Positions 1-8,566 of a stretch of DNA of 64,000 bases are shown in pieces. Origin of the DNA: an uncultured Anaerofilum sp. (GTDB taxonomy: Bacteria; Bacillota; Clostridia; Oscillospirales; Ruminococcaceae); assembly GCA_944385935.1 (NCBI GenBank), contig CALWZC010000011.1:47821-111820 (forward strand), read 5' to 3'. Numbering within the stretch: position 1 is the first letter of the stretch; each line of letters begins with the position of its first letter. A program made the position numbers and the translations under genes. The notes under the pieces were generated by a model that made no database searches, was not told where the DNA came from, and saw only the letters and a program-made list of their open reading frames with translations.

Positions 1-746
1 TTTTCTTGCAAAGTGCCCCCCATTTTTTGATAAAAGACGGTAGCACCTTCTTGGGAGGAAAAAGAAAAATGAAATTCTCTGCTTTGTTGATGTCGCAACG
101 TGTCTATTGGCTGAATGGAAGCAATTTTGCCTTTTCTTAAAATAGCTACACGGTCGCAGGTGCGCTCTACCTCCTCAAAAATATGGCTGGAAAGAAAAAT
201 TGTGCAACCCTTTGCTTTTTGCTCCAAAACCAATTGGATAAATTCGTTTTGCATGAGAGGGTCTAACCCACTGGTAGGTTCATCTAAAATAAATATCTGT
301 GGTTGCCCCATAAATGCGGCCACAATGCCCACTTTCTGCCGTGTGCCTTTGCTCATTTTACGCATTTTTTGCTTGCCATCTAGTTGGAATCGCTGCATGA
401 GTTGATGTGCATAGAAGATGTCAGAGATACCCTTTAATTTGGCAATAAAAGAAATGAATTGCTCTCCGGTTAAGTCCTCTGGCAAGGGTAATTCTCCGGG
501 AAGATAGCCCACATCTTTTTGAATAGTTGCTGCTTGTAAAAAACAATCCATACCATTGATGGAAACTGTGCCAGATGTGGGACGAATAAACCCCATAAGC
601 TGGCGAATGGTGGTAGTTTTACCAGCACCGTTTGGACCCAAAAAGCCAAAGGCTTCCCCTTTACCTACAGAAAAAGAAAGGTCAAAAACCCCCTTACCTT
701 TTTTGTAATCTTTGGTTAAATGTGATACATGAATGATATTGCTCAT
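1..746 (-). CDS. ABC transporter ATP-binding protein (3' end outside window)
   Basis: This is the nucleotide-binding subunit of an ABC transporter, probably an exporter. Its 3' end lies beyond the window; 248 codons are present. Reading from the ATG at 746 down, I see Walker A (GPNGAGKTT, about residue 37), a signature motif of the form MSKGTRQKVG, Walker B followed by the D-loop (ILDEPTSGLDP) and an H-loop histidine in SSHIFEEVE. This order is typical of the ABC-2 or drug-resistance class of ATPases of about 300 residues. The start overlaps the stop of the upstream TetR gene by four bases (ATGA), so the two are translationally coupled and controlled together. A permease partner is expected further downstream on the same strand but cannot be seen. 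The substrate is unknown. Confidence 0.93.
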   Translation of the reverse strand, partial: MSNIIHVSHLTKDYKKGKGVFDLSFSVGKGEAFGFLGPNGAGKTTTIRQLMGFIRPTSGTVSINGMDCFLQAATIQKDVGYLPGELPLPEDLTGEQFISFIAKLKGISDIFYAHQLMQRFQLDGKQKMRKMSKGTRQKVGIVAAFMGQPQIFILDEPTSGLDPLMQNEFIQLVLEQKAKGCTIFLSSHIFEEVERTCDRVAILRKGKIASIQPIDTLRHQQSREFHFSFSSQEGATVFYQKMGGTLQE

Positions 747-1360
747 TGATACTCCTCCTTGTAAGCATACTGTTTTAAAATGGCTTTCCAGATGTTATAC
801 TGCTGCAATATATTTTCCATAGAAATGGGTTGATGTTGAAGCATTTGTTGATGCAAATACCCATCACAAAGGTAAATCATTTGGTTTAGAACCACCTGTG
901 GAGAGATACCGGGCTTGAATTTTTGGGTATCAATGTCAGAAAAGTAGCGGTCAAATAAAATATTTGTCATTTTAACAATCGCATTTTGTATGCTTGGGGA
1001 AATTTCTTTGTCGGTTGTATAGTACATACGTAAGGAAAAATCTAAAAGAAAAGGCATTTTTTCAAAAAATTCTAATTTCTTCTGTGTCCCACTTTCCAGC
1101 CGCTGAAAAAAATCTTTGCTTTGGTGGATATCATCTTTCAGCTGAATTTCTATCTGCTCTATTGCCCAGTTTAGCAAATGAAGGCAAAGGCTTTGTTTGT
1201 TTTTGAAATAGTAAAACAGTAACCCTTTGGAAATACCAGCTTTGTAGGCAATTTCTTGTGTGTTAGCTCGTTTGTAGCCATTTTCTGCAAATACTTGTAG
1301 AGCAGCGTCATGAATTTGTTTTCGCTTTTCTGGCGATAGGTCAGAAAAGGTTTTTGCCAT
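743..1360 (-). CDS. TetR/AcrR family transcriptional regulator
   Basis: A 205-residue one-domain repressor with the TetR-type N-terminal helix-turn-helix: residues about 10-55 include TNTQEIAYKAGISKGLLFYY, where the recognition helix ends in the characteristic YYF. The remaining 150 residues form the helical ligand-binding and dimerisation part, which is not conserved enough to predict the inducer. The ATG at 1360 follows a good ribosome site (AGGAGG-like, about 1366-1372). Its gene overlaps the ABC ATPase start by four bases, the arrangement of a self-regulated repressor and export-pump operon. A perfect inverted repeat sits between its promoter and its start and is the likely operator. Confidence 0.93.
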   Translation of the reverse strand: MAKTFSDLSPEKRKQIHDAALQVFAENGYKRANTQEIAYKAGISKGLLFYYFKNKQSLCLHLLNWAIEQIEIQLKDDIHQSKDFFQRLESGTQKKLEFFEKMPFLLDFSLRMYYTTDKEISPSIQNAIVKMTNILFDRYFSDIDTQKFKPGISPQVVLNQMIYLCDGYLHQQMLQHQPISMENILQQYNIWKAILKQYAYKEEYQ

Positions 1361-1383
1361 AGGGATTCCTCCTATAGAGTTTT

Positions 1384-1397
1384 TGACCGCTGGGTCA
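1384..1397 (-). promoter_or_regulatory. Candidate TetR operator
   Basis: A perfect inverted repeat, TGACC-gctg-GGTCA, lies just downstream of the predicted -10 box of the TetR/ABC operon and upstream of the TetR start. The size and position fit autorepression. That the neighbouring regulator binds it is inference from position and from the general form of TetR operators. Confidence 0.6.
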
Positions 1398-1406
1398 GTG
1401 GTTTTT

Positions 1407-1434
1407 ATTGTACGCTATTGACTGGAATTTTCAA
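1407..1434 (-). promoter_or_regulatory. Promoter of the TetR/ABC operon
   Basis: On the - strand, TTGAAA (1434-1429) and TACAAT (1412-1407) are separated by 16 bp, a good match to a housekeeping sigma-A promoter. The inverted repeat at 1384-1397 begins 9 bp after the -10 box, where a bound repressor would block initiation. Confidence 0.65.
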
Positions 1435-1454
1435 GGGGCACAAAAATTTTTAAA

Positions 1455-1472
1455 ATGTTGTTGCAACAACAT
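1455..1472 (+). promoter_or_regulatory. 18-bp perfect palindrome, candidate activator site of the hcp operon
   Basis: A perfect 18-bp palindrome with half-site ATGTTGTTG and no spacer. Its centre (1463.5) is exactly 41.5 bp before the start point predicted from the TATAAT at 1493-1498. That is the class II position used by CRP/FNR-family activators, and no -35 hexamer is visible. In anaerobes, hcp genes are commonly controlled by the CRP/FNR-type regulator HcpR. The regulator gene is not in this window, so the assignment is inferred. Confidence 0.55.
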
Positions 1473-1492
1473 ACAAAGAATTGAAAATTTTT

Positions 1493-1498
1493 TATAAT
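1493..1498 (+). promoter_or_regulatory. -10 box of the ferredoxin-hcp operon
   Basis: A consensus TATAAT placed 38 bp before the ATG of the ferredoxin gene. The region 17 bp upstream has no recognisable -35 box, consistent with activator dependence through the palindrome at 1455-1472. Confidence 0.6.
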
Positions 1499-1535
1499 GA
1501 GCTACAGAACCAAAGGAAAAAGGAGAAAATACACT

Positions 1536-2237
1536 ATGATTCGTAGAGTTATTGAAATAGATACAGAAAAATGCAATGGCTGTGGATTATGTGCCAAGGC
1601 TTGCCATGAAGGTGCCATTGGCATGGTAGATGGAAAAGCAAAATTGTTACGAGATGACTACTGTGACGGGTTGGGAGATTGCTTGCCCTCTTGCCCTGTG
1701 GGTGCCATCCGCTTTGTGGAGCGAGAAGCTGCCGCCTATGACCATGAGGCAGTGATGGAGAATCAAAGGAAAAAAGCCACCAAAGAGCCTTTGCCTTGTG
1801 GTTGCCCCGGAAGCATGGCAAAAGCATTACATCCCCCTGTTGCACCAGCAAGTGTTTCTGCTATAGAGCATCCTTCTCAATTGCGTCAATGGCCTGTGCA
1901 AATTAAGTTGGCACCTGTAAATGCTCCTTGGTTTGATGGGGCAAATTTGCTGATTGCAGCAGACTGCTCTGCCTATGCTTATGCAAATTTTCATGAAAAA
2001 TTTATCAAGGGAAAAATTACCCTTATTGGTTGCCCTAAATTGGATGAGGGGGATTATACCGATAAGCTGACTGAGATTATTCGCAACAACAATATTAAAT
2101 CTCTGACCATTGTTCGGATGGAAGTTCCCTGTTGTGGTGGCATTCAGCGAGCCGCCGAAAACGCCCTAAAAAATAGTGGAAAATTTATTCCATGGCAAGT
2201 GATTACCATTTCCACCAATGGCAATATTTTAGAGTAA
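1536..2237 (+). CDS. 4Fe-4S ferredoxin-type protein paired with Hcp
   Basis: A 233-residue iron-sulphur protein. Residues 13-23 carry a full C-x2-C-x2-C-x3-C cluster motif (CNGCGLCAKAC). A second cysteine group at 43, 49 and 53 followed by proline completes a two-cluster ferredoxin fold. The remaining 150 residues form a conserved domain with several more cysteines, including an EVPCCGG motif. Such proteins are commonly found directly upstream of hcp in Clostridia and are thought to feed electrons to it. I chose the ATG at 1536 because AGGAG at 1521-1525 precedes it; an in-frame upstream start at 1497 overlaps the -10 box and is unlikely. Only 26 bases separate its stop from the hcp start. 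Confidence 0.88.
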   Translation: MIRRVIEIDTEKCNGCGLCAKACHEGAIGMVDGKAKLLRDDYCDGLGDCLPSCPVGAIRFVEREAAAYDHEAVMENQRKKATKEPLPCGCPGSMAKALHPPVAPASVSAIEHPSQLRQWPVQIKLAPVNAPWFDGANLLIAADCSAYAYANFHEKFIKGKITLIGCPKLDEGDYTDKLTEIIRNNNIKSLTIVRMEVPCCGGIQRAAENALKNSGKFIPWQVITISTNGNILE

Positions 2238-2263
2238 ATCTATATCAGAGGAGAAGAACAAGA

Positions 2264-3862
2264 ATGGAAAAACAAATGTTTTGTTTTCAATGTGAGCAAA
2301 CTGCTGGATGTTCCGGCTGCACCGGAAAAGCTGGTGTATGTGGAAAATCTGCCCCCACTGCACAACTACAAGACAAGTTGACTGGTGCGCTGATTGGGCT
2401 GGCAAGAACCTGTTCCAACAATCCCAAAACCCCCGATACAGACCGGTTGATTTTAGAGGGCTTGTTTACCACAGTAACCAATGTGAGTTTCAATGATAAA
2501 ACCCTTCAAGAACTCATTGACAAAGTCCATGAGGAAAAAAATCGCATTGCCCCCGGCTGTTCTTGTTGCACCAGTCGTTGTGGAAATACCGACGATTACG
2601 ACCTAAACAATATTTGGAATGCACAAGAGGACATTCGTTCTCTCAAATCTTTGATTTTATTCGGTATTCGTGGTATGGCTGCCTATGCCTATCATGCCAT
2701 GGTGTTGGGATATACCAGCGAAGAAGTAAACAGCTTTTTCTATAAGGCATTGTTTGTATTGGCAGAAGATTGGGGTATGGACCAACTGTTGCCTGTAGTG
2801 TTGGAAACAGGAAAGGCAAATCTTGCCTGTATGGAATTGCTGGATAAAGCAAACACCGAAAGCTTTGGAACACCTGTGCCAACAAAGGTTTCTATGGAAG
2901 TAGAAAAAGGCCCCTTTATTGTGGTTACTGGCCATGAACTGAAAGATTTAAAACTTTTGCTGGAGCAGACCCAAGGGAAGGGAATCAACATTTATACCCA
3001 TGGGGAAATGCTGCCTGCCCATGCTTACCCATTGTTGAAACAATATCCCCATTTAAAGGGCAATTTTGGAACTGCATGGCAAAACCAACAAAAGGAATTT
3101 GACAATTTGCCAGCCCCAATTTTGTTTACTACAAACTGCTTAATGCCAGTAAAAGAAAGTTATGCCGACCGTGTATTTACTACAGAGGTTGTATCTTATC
3201 CCGAAATGGTGCACATTGGTCCTGACCACGACTTTACCCCTGTCATTGAAAAGGCCTTAGAGCTGGGCGGATATGCCGAAAATAAAACCTTTACAGGAAT
3301 CAATGGCGGCACCGAAATGACTACCGGTTTTGGACATGGTACTGTTTTAAGTGTGGCAGATAAAGTGGTAGAGGCTGTAAAAAGCGGTCAGTTAAAGCAC
3401 TTTTTCCTAGTGGGTGGCTGTGATGGTGCTCGTACTGGAAGAAACTACTACACTGAGTTTGTAAAACAAACCCCTGCCGACACAGTTGTGTTGACCTTGG
3501 CTTGTGGTAAATTCCGTTTTAATGATTTGGATTTAGGAACCGTTGCAGGGCTTCCACGGTTGATGGATATGGGTCAATGCAATGATGCTTACAGTGCAAT
3601 CAAAGTGGCTTTGGCTTTAGCAGATGCCTTTAAATGTGGTGTAAATGAGTTGCCTCTATCCTTGGTGCTGTCTTGGTATGAACAGAAAGCTGTTTGCATT
3701 TTGCTTACACTGCTGTACTTGGGATTGAAAAATATCCGTCTAGGCCCCACATTGCCCGCCTTTGTTTCTCCCAATGTGCTCAATTATCTTGTAGAAAACT
3801 ATGGCATTGCACCTATTACCACTCCAGAAGAAGATTTAAAAGCAATCTTGGAGAACAAATAA
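2264..3862 (+). CDS. hcp: Hydroxylamine reductase (hybrid-cluster protein)
   Basis: A 532-residue hybrid-cluster protein. Family members reduce hydroxylamine to ammonia in vitro and reduce or transfer nitric oxide in vivo, protecting anaerobes from nitrosative stress. The N-terminal cysteines at residues 7, 10, 16, 19 and 26 belong to the proximal Fe-S cluster. Hybrid-cluster ligands are visible in order: the histidine of VTGHEL, the glutamate of THGEML, and cysteines in TTNCLMP, VGGCDGAR, LACGKFR and MGQCNDA. The Glu and Lys of SWYEQKAV complete the set, so the protein should be active. The ATG at 2264 has an AGGAG site at about 2248. It is co-transcribed with the ferredoxin gene and ends at a terminator. 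Confidence 0.97.
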   Translation: MEKQMFCFQCEQTAGCSGCTGKAGVCGKSAPTAQLQDKLTGALIGLARTCSNNPKTPDTDRLILEGLFTTVTNVSFNDKTLQELIDKVHEEKNRIAPGCSCCTSRCGNTDDYDLNNIWNAQEDIRSLKSLILFGIRGMAAYAYHAMVLGYTSEEVNSFFYKALFVLAEDWGMDQLLPVVLETGKANLACMELLDKANTESFGTPVPTKVSMEVEKGPFIVVTGHELKDLKLLLEQTQGKGINIYTHGEMLPAHAYPLLKQYPHLKGNFGTAWQNQQKEFDNLPAPILFTTNCLMPVKESYADRVFTTEVVSYPEMVHIGPDHDFTPVIEKALELGGYAENKTFTGINGGTEMTTGFGHGTVLSVADKVVEAVKSGQLKHFFLVGGCDGARTGRNYYTEFVKQTPADTVVLTLACGKFRFNDLDLGTVAGLPRLMDMGQCNDAYSAIKVALALADAFKCGVNELPLSLVLSWYEQKAVCILLTLLYLGLKNIRLGPTLPAFVSPNVLNYLVENYGIAPITTPEEDLKAILENK

Positions 3863-3869
3863 TACAAGA

Positions 3870-3897
3870 AAGCTCTGTCTTTGTGGCAGGGCTTTTT
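3870..3897 (+). terminator. Terminator after hcp
   Basis: A stem formed by AGCTCTGTC and GGCAGGGCT, with G-U pairs, followed by TTTTT. It starts 8 bp after the hcp stop and separates this unit from the aromatic operon. Confidence 0.75.
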
Positions 3898-3979
3898 GAT
3901 TTGTGCAAAATGTTAAATTAAAGGGTATAAAACATAGTATTTTTGTCTGGTTCATGGGGGTGGTTTTGGGGCAGTTTTC

Positions 3980-4009
3980 TTGATGGTTTGTGTAAAAATA
4001 TGGTATACT
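3980..4009 (+). promoter_or_regulatory. Promoter of the aromatic amino acid operon
   Basis: TTGATG (3980-3985) and TATACT (4004-4009) with 18-bp spacing, 67 bp before the pheA start. The short leader has a G-rich stretch (4026-4056) able to pair weakly with CCCTCC at 4020-4025. I see no T-box and no leader peptide rich in Phe, Tyr or Trp. Confidence 0.6.
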
Positions 4010-4075
4010 CAAATAAATGCCCTCCTAATGGGATAGGTGGGGGATTTGGGGCAACAAAAAGAGAGGAAAAGAGCC

Positions 4076-5155
4076 ATGAATCAGCTTGAAGAAGCCAGAG
4101 AAAAAATAGACCAAATTGATGCACAGCTTGCTTGCCTATTTGAGCAGCGCATGCAAGCAGTACAAGGGGTCATTGCATATAAAAAGCAAACCGGAATGGC
4201 AATTTTGGATTCCGGCAGAGAAGAACAAGTCATTGAAAAAAATACTGCTCGAATTCAACAGCAGGACTTGCAGTCCTATTACCAACAGTGGCAACGGGAT
4301 TTGATGAAAATTTCTCGTCAGTATCAGGCCAAAATTTTAGGGCAGGATATTGTAGGGTATCAGGGCGTAGAGGGAGCTTTTGCCCATATTGCTTTGCAAA
4401 AGTTGTTTCCCTATGCCAAAGCAAAGAATTATTCCACATGGAGAGAAGTATTTGAGGCAGTGGAACAAGGAGAGGTAGCCTTTGGAGTGCTACCCTTTGA
4501 AAATTCTACCACAGGAGATGTGGGAGAGGTGCTGGACTTGTGCTTTGGACATCACTGCTATGTGGTGCAGGTGTATGATTTGCCAGTGGTACAAAACCTT
4601 TTAGGCTTGCCGGGGGCGGATATTTCCTCCATCAAAACTGTTTATAGCCATCCGCAAGGGCTGCGCCAAAGTGCAAAATTTTTACAACAGCTTCATATTC
4701 AAGGAATTGAATATCCCAACACCGCCATGGCAGCAAAACAGGTGGCAGAAAAGGCAGACCCTACTGTGGGAGCCATCGCCAGTGGAGAAACGGCGGCATT
4801 ATATGGGTTGCAAGTATTGGTACCAGAAGTAAACCAAGCCGATGGAAACACCACCCGCTTTGTAGTGATTTCCCGGAAAATGGAGCAAAGTGGCAACCGA
4901 TTTAGCTTATTGTTTACGGTGGAACATACCGCCGGACAGCTTGCAAGGGTTATCCAACGCATTGGACAGCAAGGCTTTAATATGGAATGTATCAAAAGTC
5001 GGCCATTGCCCGGCACACCATGGGAATACTATTTTTATGCGGAGCTGGTGGGAGATATTGGTCAGGAGAGTAGCCAGCAACTGCTGGAGCAGCTAAAAAG
5101 CCTGTGTCGCAGTGTGAAACTGTTGGGAGTATATACAAAGGAGGAAACAGCATGA
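4076..5155 (+). CDS. pheA: Bifunctional chorismate mutase/prephenate dehydratase (P-protein)
   Basis: A 359-residue enzyme that turns chorismate into prephenate and then phenylpyruvate, committing flux to phenylalanine. Residues 1-85 are an AroQ-type helical chorismate mutase (REKIDQIDAQLACLFEQRM, K-rich active-site helices). Residues about 95-275 are the prephenate dehydratase domain, starting GYQGVEGAFAH and ending with the catalytic TTRF. Residues 280-355 are an ACT regulatory domain. The Phe-binding ESRP motif of the ACT domain appears here as KSRP, which may alter feedback inhibition. The start at 4076 follows GAGAGGAAAAG; a longer in-frame start at 4037 adds 13 residues not seen in the family. 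Its stop overlaps the aroB start by four bases. Confidence 0.95.
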   Translation: MNQLEEAREKIDQIDAQLACLFEQRMQAVQGVIAYKKQTGMAILDSGREEQVIEKNTARIQQQDLQSYYQQWQRDLMKISRQYQAKILGQDIVGYQGVEGAFAHIALQKLFPYAKAKNYSTWREVFEAVEQGEVAFGVLPFENSTTGDVGEVLDLCFGHHCYVVQVYDLPVVQNLLGLPGADISSIKTVYSHPQGLRQSAKFLQQLHIQGIEYPNTAMAAKQVAEKADPTVGAIASGETAALYGLQVLVPEVNQADGNTTRFVVISRKMEQSGNRFSLLFTVEHTAGQLARVIQRIGQQGFNMECIKSRPLPGTPWEYYFYAELVGDIGQESSQQLLEQLKSLCRSVKLLGVYTKEETA

Positions 5156-6207
5156 GGCTGACAATGCGGCTGGCCGAACGCAGCTATGACATCATTATCA
5201 AAAAAGGCAGCCTGCACCATGTGGGGCAGTTGGTAAACCTCAATCGAAAGGTACTGATTGTAACAGATAGAGGAGTACCTGCCCAATATGTACACACCTT
5301 TGCCCAACAATGCCACGCGCCCTTTGTGCAGGTAGTGGAACAGGGAGAACATAGCAAAAGTGTCAGCGTATGGCAAACCCTCCTAGAAACTATGATGAAA
5401 CTGGGTTTTGGTCGTGGAGATGCCGTAGCCGCTGTAGGAGGCGGAATGGTTGGCGATTTGGCAGGCTTTGCCGCTGCTAGCTATATGCGAGGCATTGACT
5501 TTATCAACATCCCCACTACAACATTGGCACAGATAGATTCCTCCATTGGAGGAAAAACAGCGGTCAATCTGGGAAAAACAAAAAATATTGTGGGAGCTTT
5601 TTGGCAGCCTCGTTTAGTGCTCATTGACCCCGAAACCTTAGACACCCTTTCCCCTCGTCTGTATGCGGCTGGTCTTGCTGAAGCCTTAAAAGCAGGATTG
5701 TTAGCAGACAGCGAGCTGGTGCGGATTTTTGAGGAAGAGGACTGCAAAGAATATATTGAACAGATTATTTACCGCAGTTTGATTGTAAAGAAGAATATTG
5801 TGGAACGGGATGAACGAGAAACTGGCGACCGTGCCGCTTTGAATCTAGGGCATACCTTAGGCCATGGTATTGAAAGTGCCACCAGTTTGCAGGAAGAAGG
5901 CCACTTATACCATGGAGAATGTGTGGCATTGGGCATGATTCCTATGCTGGAAACTGCTGAACTTCGGGAGCAGGTAAAAGCTATTTGCCGCCGTTTGGGT
6001 TTGCCCCTAGAGGTGCAATATGACCGCCAACTGGCCTTGGAGGCAATGCGCCATGACAAAAAAGCGCAATCGGGCATGATTCGCATTGTAAAGGTGCCCA
6101 AAGCGGGACAATTTCGGTTGGATAAGGTTCCATTTGAACAGGTGGAGGCGGTGTTGCTGGGAAAAGCAGAGGAAATTCCCGCCCCCAAAAAGGAGAAAGC
6201 GGAATGA
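5152..6207 (+). CDS. aroB: 3-dehydroquinate synthase
   Basis: A 351-residue NAD- and metal-dependent enzyme making 3-dehydroquinate from DAHP, the second step of the shikimate pathway. Recognisable features are the NAD-binding GGGMVGDLAGFAA, the loop PTTTLAQIDSSIGGKT, and metal ligands in the AEALKAG glutamate and two histidines, NLGHTLGHGIE and later HGE. The ATG at 5152 overlaps the pheA stop (ATGA) and is preceded by AAAGGAGG at 5138-5145. The end overlaps the aroC start by four bases. The C-terminal tail after residue 340 is lysine and proline rich. Confidence 0.97.
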   Translation: MRLTMRLAERSYDIIIKKGSLHHVGQLVNLNRKVLIVTDRGVPAQYVHTFAQQCHAPFVQVVEQGEHSKSVSVWQTLLETMMKLGFGRGDAVAAVGGGMVGDLAGFAAASYMRGIDFINIPTTTLAQIDSSIGGKTAVNLGKTKNIVGAFWQPRLVLIDPETLDTLSPRLYAAGLAEALKAGLLADSELVRIFEEEDCKEYIEQIIYRSLIVKKNIVERDERETGDRAALNLGHTLGHGIESATSLQEEGHLYHGECVALGMIPMLETAELREQVKAICRRLGLPLEVQYDRQLALEAMRHDKKAQSGMIRIVKVPKAGQFRLDKVPFEQVEAVLLGKAEEIPAPKKEKAE

Positions 6208-7316
6208 AAAATACCTTTGGAAATTCCATTTTGGTTACCATTTTTGGAGAAAGCCACGGGCCTGCCATTGGTGCTGTTATTGATGGATTGGCAGCTGGTA
6301 TTCCCGTGGATATAGACTACATTCAACAGCAGATGGACAAACGCCGACCAAAGGCAGATGGTTTGTCTACCACTCGCATTGAATCTGATAGAGTGCAGTT
6401 TTTAAGTGGTGTGTACAATGGTCACACAACAGGAACAGCAATCACATTGATACTTGAAAATTCCAATACTCGCAGCAGGGATTATGAAAAAACAGCGGGT
6501 TTGCTGCGTCCAGGCCATGCAGACCTGACAGCCTATGCAAAGTATGGTGGCTGGCAGGATAGCCGAGGGGGAGGACACTTCTCAGGCAGAATTACCGCAG
6601 CAGTAGTGGCAGTTGGTGCCTTGTGTCGTAGCATTTTAAAGGCCAAGGGGGTTTGTATTGCGACTCATCTGCGAAGCTGTGCAGGGGTGGAGGACTTGCC
6701 CTTTTCCCCACAGACAGAAGAACTGGTACAGCAGCAAAACCGCCTAAATGAGATGGATTTTTCGGTTATCAGTGAGGCGGCAGGGGCTGCCATGCAAATT
6801 GCTATCCGTGCTGCCTCTGCGGAAGGGGATAGTGTAGGTGGTGTGCTGGAAACTGCTATCACCGGATTGGATGCCGGACTGGGAGAGCCATTCTTTGACA
6901 GTGTGGAAAGTGTGCTGTCCCAACTGCTGTTTAGTATTCCTGCTGTAAAAGGTGTGGAATTTGGGGAAGGCTTTGGGTTTGCTCATTTGCGAGGAAGTGC
7001 AGCCAACGATGCCATGCGAATGCAGGGGGAAAAGGTGGTTACTACTACCAATCACAATGGCGGTATCAATGGGGGAATTACCAACGGAATGCCCGTGATA
7101 CTGCGTACAGCAGTGAAACCCACCCCCAGTATTTACAAAGAGCAACAAACAGTAGACTACAACAAAAAGCAAGATGCTGTGCTGCAAATTCAGGGTAGAC
7201 ATGACCCCTGTATTTTGCCCCGTGCCCGTGCAGTACAAGATGCTATGTGTGCCATTGGTTTGTTGGATTTGTATACCCAGCGGTTTGGCACCCTATGGCA
7301 GGCAGAGGAGGGCTAA
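6204..7316 (+). CDS. aroC: Chorismate synthase
   Basis: A 370-residue FMN-dependent enzyme converting EPSP to chorismate, the last common step. The family signatures are present: GESHGPAIG near the N-terminus (residues 13-21), RPGHADLTAYAKYG and the RGGGHFSGR segment that follows it, GNDAMR-like ANDAMRMQG, and HNGGINGGITNGMP. Length matches the usual 350-390 residues. It is placed within a chain of ATGA overlaps (start overlaps aroB; the next gene starts 3 bp after the stop), so it is translated from the same polycistronic message. Confidence 0.97.
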   Translation: MKNTFGNSILVTIFGESHGPAIGAVIDGLAAGIPVDIDYIQQQMDKRRPKADGLSTTRIESDRVQFLSGVYNGHTTGTAITLILENSNTRSRDYEKTAGLLRPGHADLTAYAKYGGWQDSRGGGHFSGRITAAVVAVGALCRSILKAKGVCIATHLRSCAGVEDLPFSPQTEELVQQQNRLNEMDFSVISEAAGAAMQIAIRAASAEGDSVGGVLETAITGLDAGLGEPFFDSVESVLSQLLFSIPAVKGVEFGEGFGFAHLRGSAANDAMRMQGEKVVTTTNHNGGINGGITNGMPVILRTAVKPTPSIYKEQQTVDYNKKQDAVLQIQGRHDPCILPRARAVQDAMCAIGLLDLYTQRFGTLWQAEEG

Positions 7317-7318
7317 TT

Positions 7319-8566
7319 GTGGAATATGGACTGATTGGCGAAAGGCTCAAACACAGCTATTCTAAAATCATCCATGAAATGCTGTGTGATTATACCTATG
7401 ATTTACACCCTTTAGCACCACAAGAGGTGGAAGGGTTTATGCTGGGCAAGCAGTGGAAGGCCATCAATGTGACCATCCCCTACAAACAAACGGTAATGCC
7501 CTATCTGGACACCATTGACCAGCAAGCCCAAGAAATTGGTGCAGTGAACACAGTGGTCAACAAAAATGGACGTCTGGAAGGACACAATACCGACTTTGGC
7601 GGCTTTTTGTATATGGTCAAGGCACACCATGTGTCACTAAAGGGAAAACGTGTGCTGATTCTAGGCACTGGGGGAACCCATAAACCGGTGACAGCAGTGT
7701 GTAAGGCGGAAGGTGCAGCGGAGATTATCACCGTAAGCCGCAACCCAAAGGGAGAGGAAATTTCCTACCAACAAGCGGCAAAGCGGCAGGATATACAGAT
7801 AATTGTCAATACAACACCTGTGGGAATGTACCCCAACAACGGCCAATGTTTGGTGGAAATGGAATGGTTTCCCCATTGTGAAGCGGTCTTTGACGCCATC
7901 TATAATCCCTTCCGTACGGAGCTTTTGTTGCGTGCAGAAAAAGCCGGAATATTGGCAGTAGATGGCTTTGAAATGCTGGTGGCACAAGCGGTGTATGCGG
8001 CAGAGTATTTTTTAGATAAGCCTATCCCCCATGAGGAGATTGGTCGAATCTACCGAACCCTAAAAGGGCAGTTAATGAACCTTGTGTTGATAGGAATGCC
8101 AAGCTGCGGAAAAAGTGCCATGGGAAAAGCCTGTGCACGGCTGTTGAACAAGCCCTTTATAGATTTGGATGTAGAGGCAGAAAAGCAAGCAGGAATGTCC
8201 ATTCCAGAGTTGTTCCAACAACAGGGAGAGCAGGCATTTCGACAGATAGAAAGCAAGTTGTGCAAAAAGTTTGGTGCTAAAAATGGCATGGTGCTTTCCA
8301 CTGGTGGTGGTGTAGTAAAAAATCCCGAAAATATAGCTGCCTTGCGCCAAAATGCTGTGGTGATATTTATAGATAGACCTCTGGAACAGTTAGCGGTAGG
8401 GGGAGATAGACCCCTATCCACAAGTATGGAAGCACTGGCAGAGATGGAACAACAGCGCAGGCCCTTATATGAGGCAGCCGCCCATTGCACCATAAAAAAC
8501 CAAGGGGATTTTGATAATGTGGTGCAGCAGATAAAGGAGGCATTCGATGAAATTTCTGGTACTTAA
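7319..8566 (+). CDS. aroEK: Fused shikimate dehydrogenase-shikimate kinase
   Basis: A 415-residue fusion of two successive pathway enzymes. Residues 1-252 are shikimate dehydrogenase: SYSK near the N-terminus, catalytic lysine in NVTIPYK, aspartate in HNTDFGG, NADP-binding LGTGGTHKP and a C-terminal QAVYAAEYF. From residue 253 a complete shikimate kinase follows: Walker A GMPSCGKSAMGK, substrate-binding DLDVEAE, STGGGVV, and lid RPLS. The GTG at 7319 is chosen because it aligns with the usual EYGLIGE start and has AGAGGAGG at 7304-7311. An ATG at 8075 lies exactly at the domain border. The dehydrogenase part is slightly shorter than stand-alone AroE. The 3' end overlaps aroQ by 20 bp. Confidence 0.95.
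   Translation: MEYGLIGERLKHSYSKIIHEMLCDYTYDLHPLAPQEVEGFMLGKQWKAINVTIPYKQTVMPYLDTIDQQAQEIGAVNTVVNKNGRLEGHNTDFGGFLYMVKAHHVSLKGKRVLILGTGGTHKPVTAVCKAEGAAEIITVSRNPKGEEISYQQAAKRQDIQIIVNTTPVGMYPNNGQCLVEMEWFPHCEAVFDAIYNPFRTELLLRAEKAGILAVDGFEMLVAQAVYAAEYFLDKPIPHEEIGRIYRTLKGQLMNLVLIGMPSCGKSAMGKACARLLNKPFIDLDVEAEKQAGMSIPELFQQQGEQAFRQIESKLCKKFGAKNGMVLSTGGGVVKNPENIAALRQNAVVIFIDRPLEQLAVGGDRPLSTSMEALAEMEQQRRPLYEAAAHCTIKNQGDFDNVVQQIKEAFDEISGT

Noticed and set aside
4010..4075. T-box or leader-peptide attenuator before pheA
   Set aside because: The leader is only about 60 bases, without a T-box sequence, terminator or Phe/Tyr codon run.
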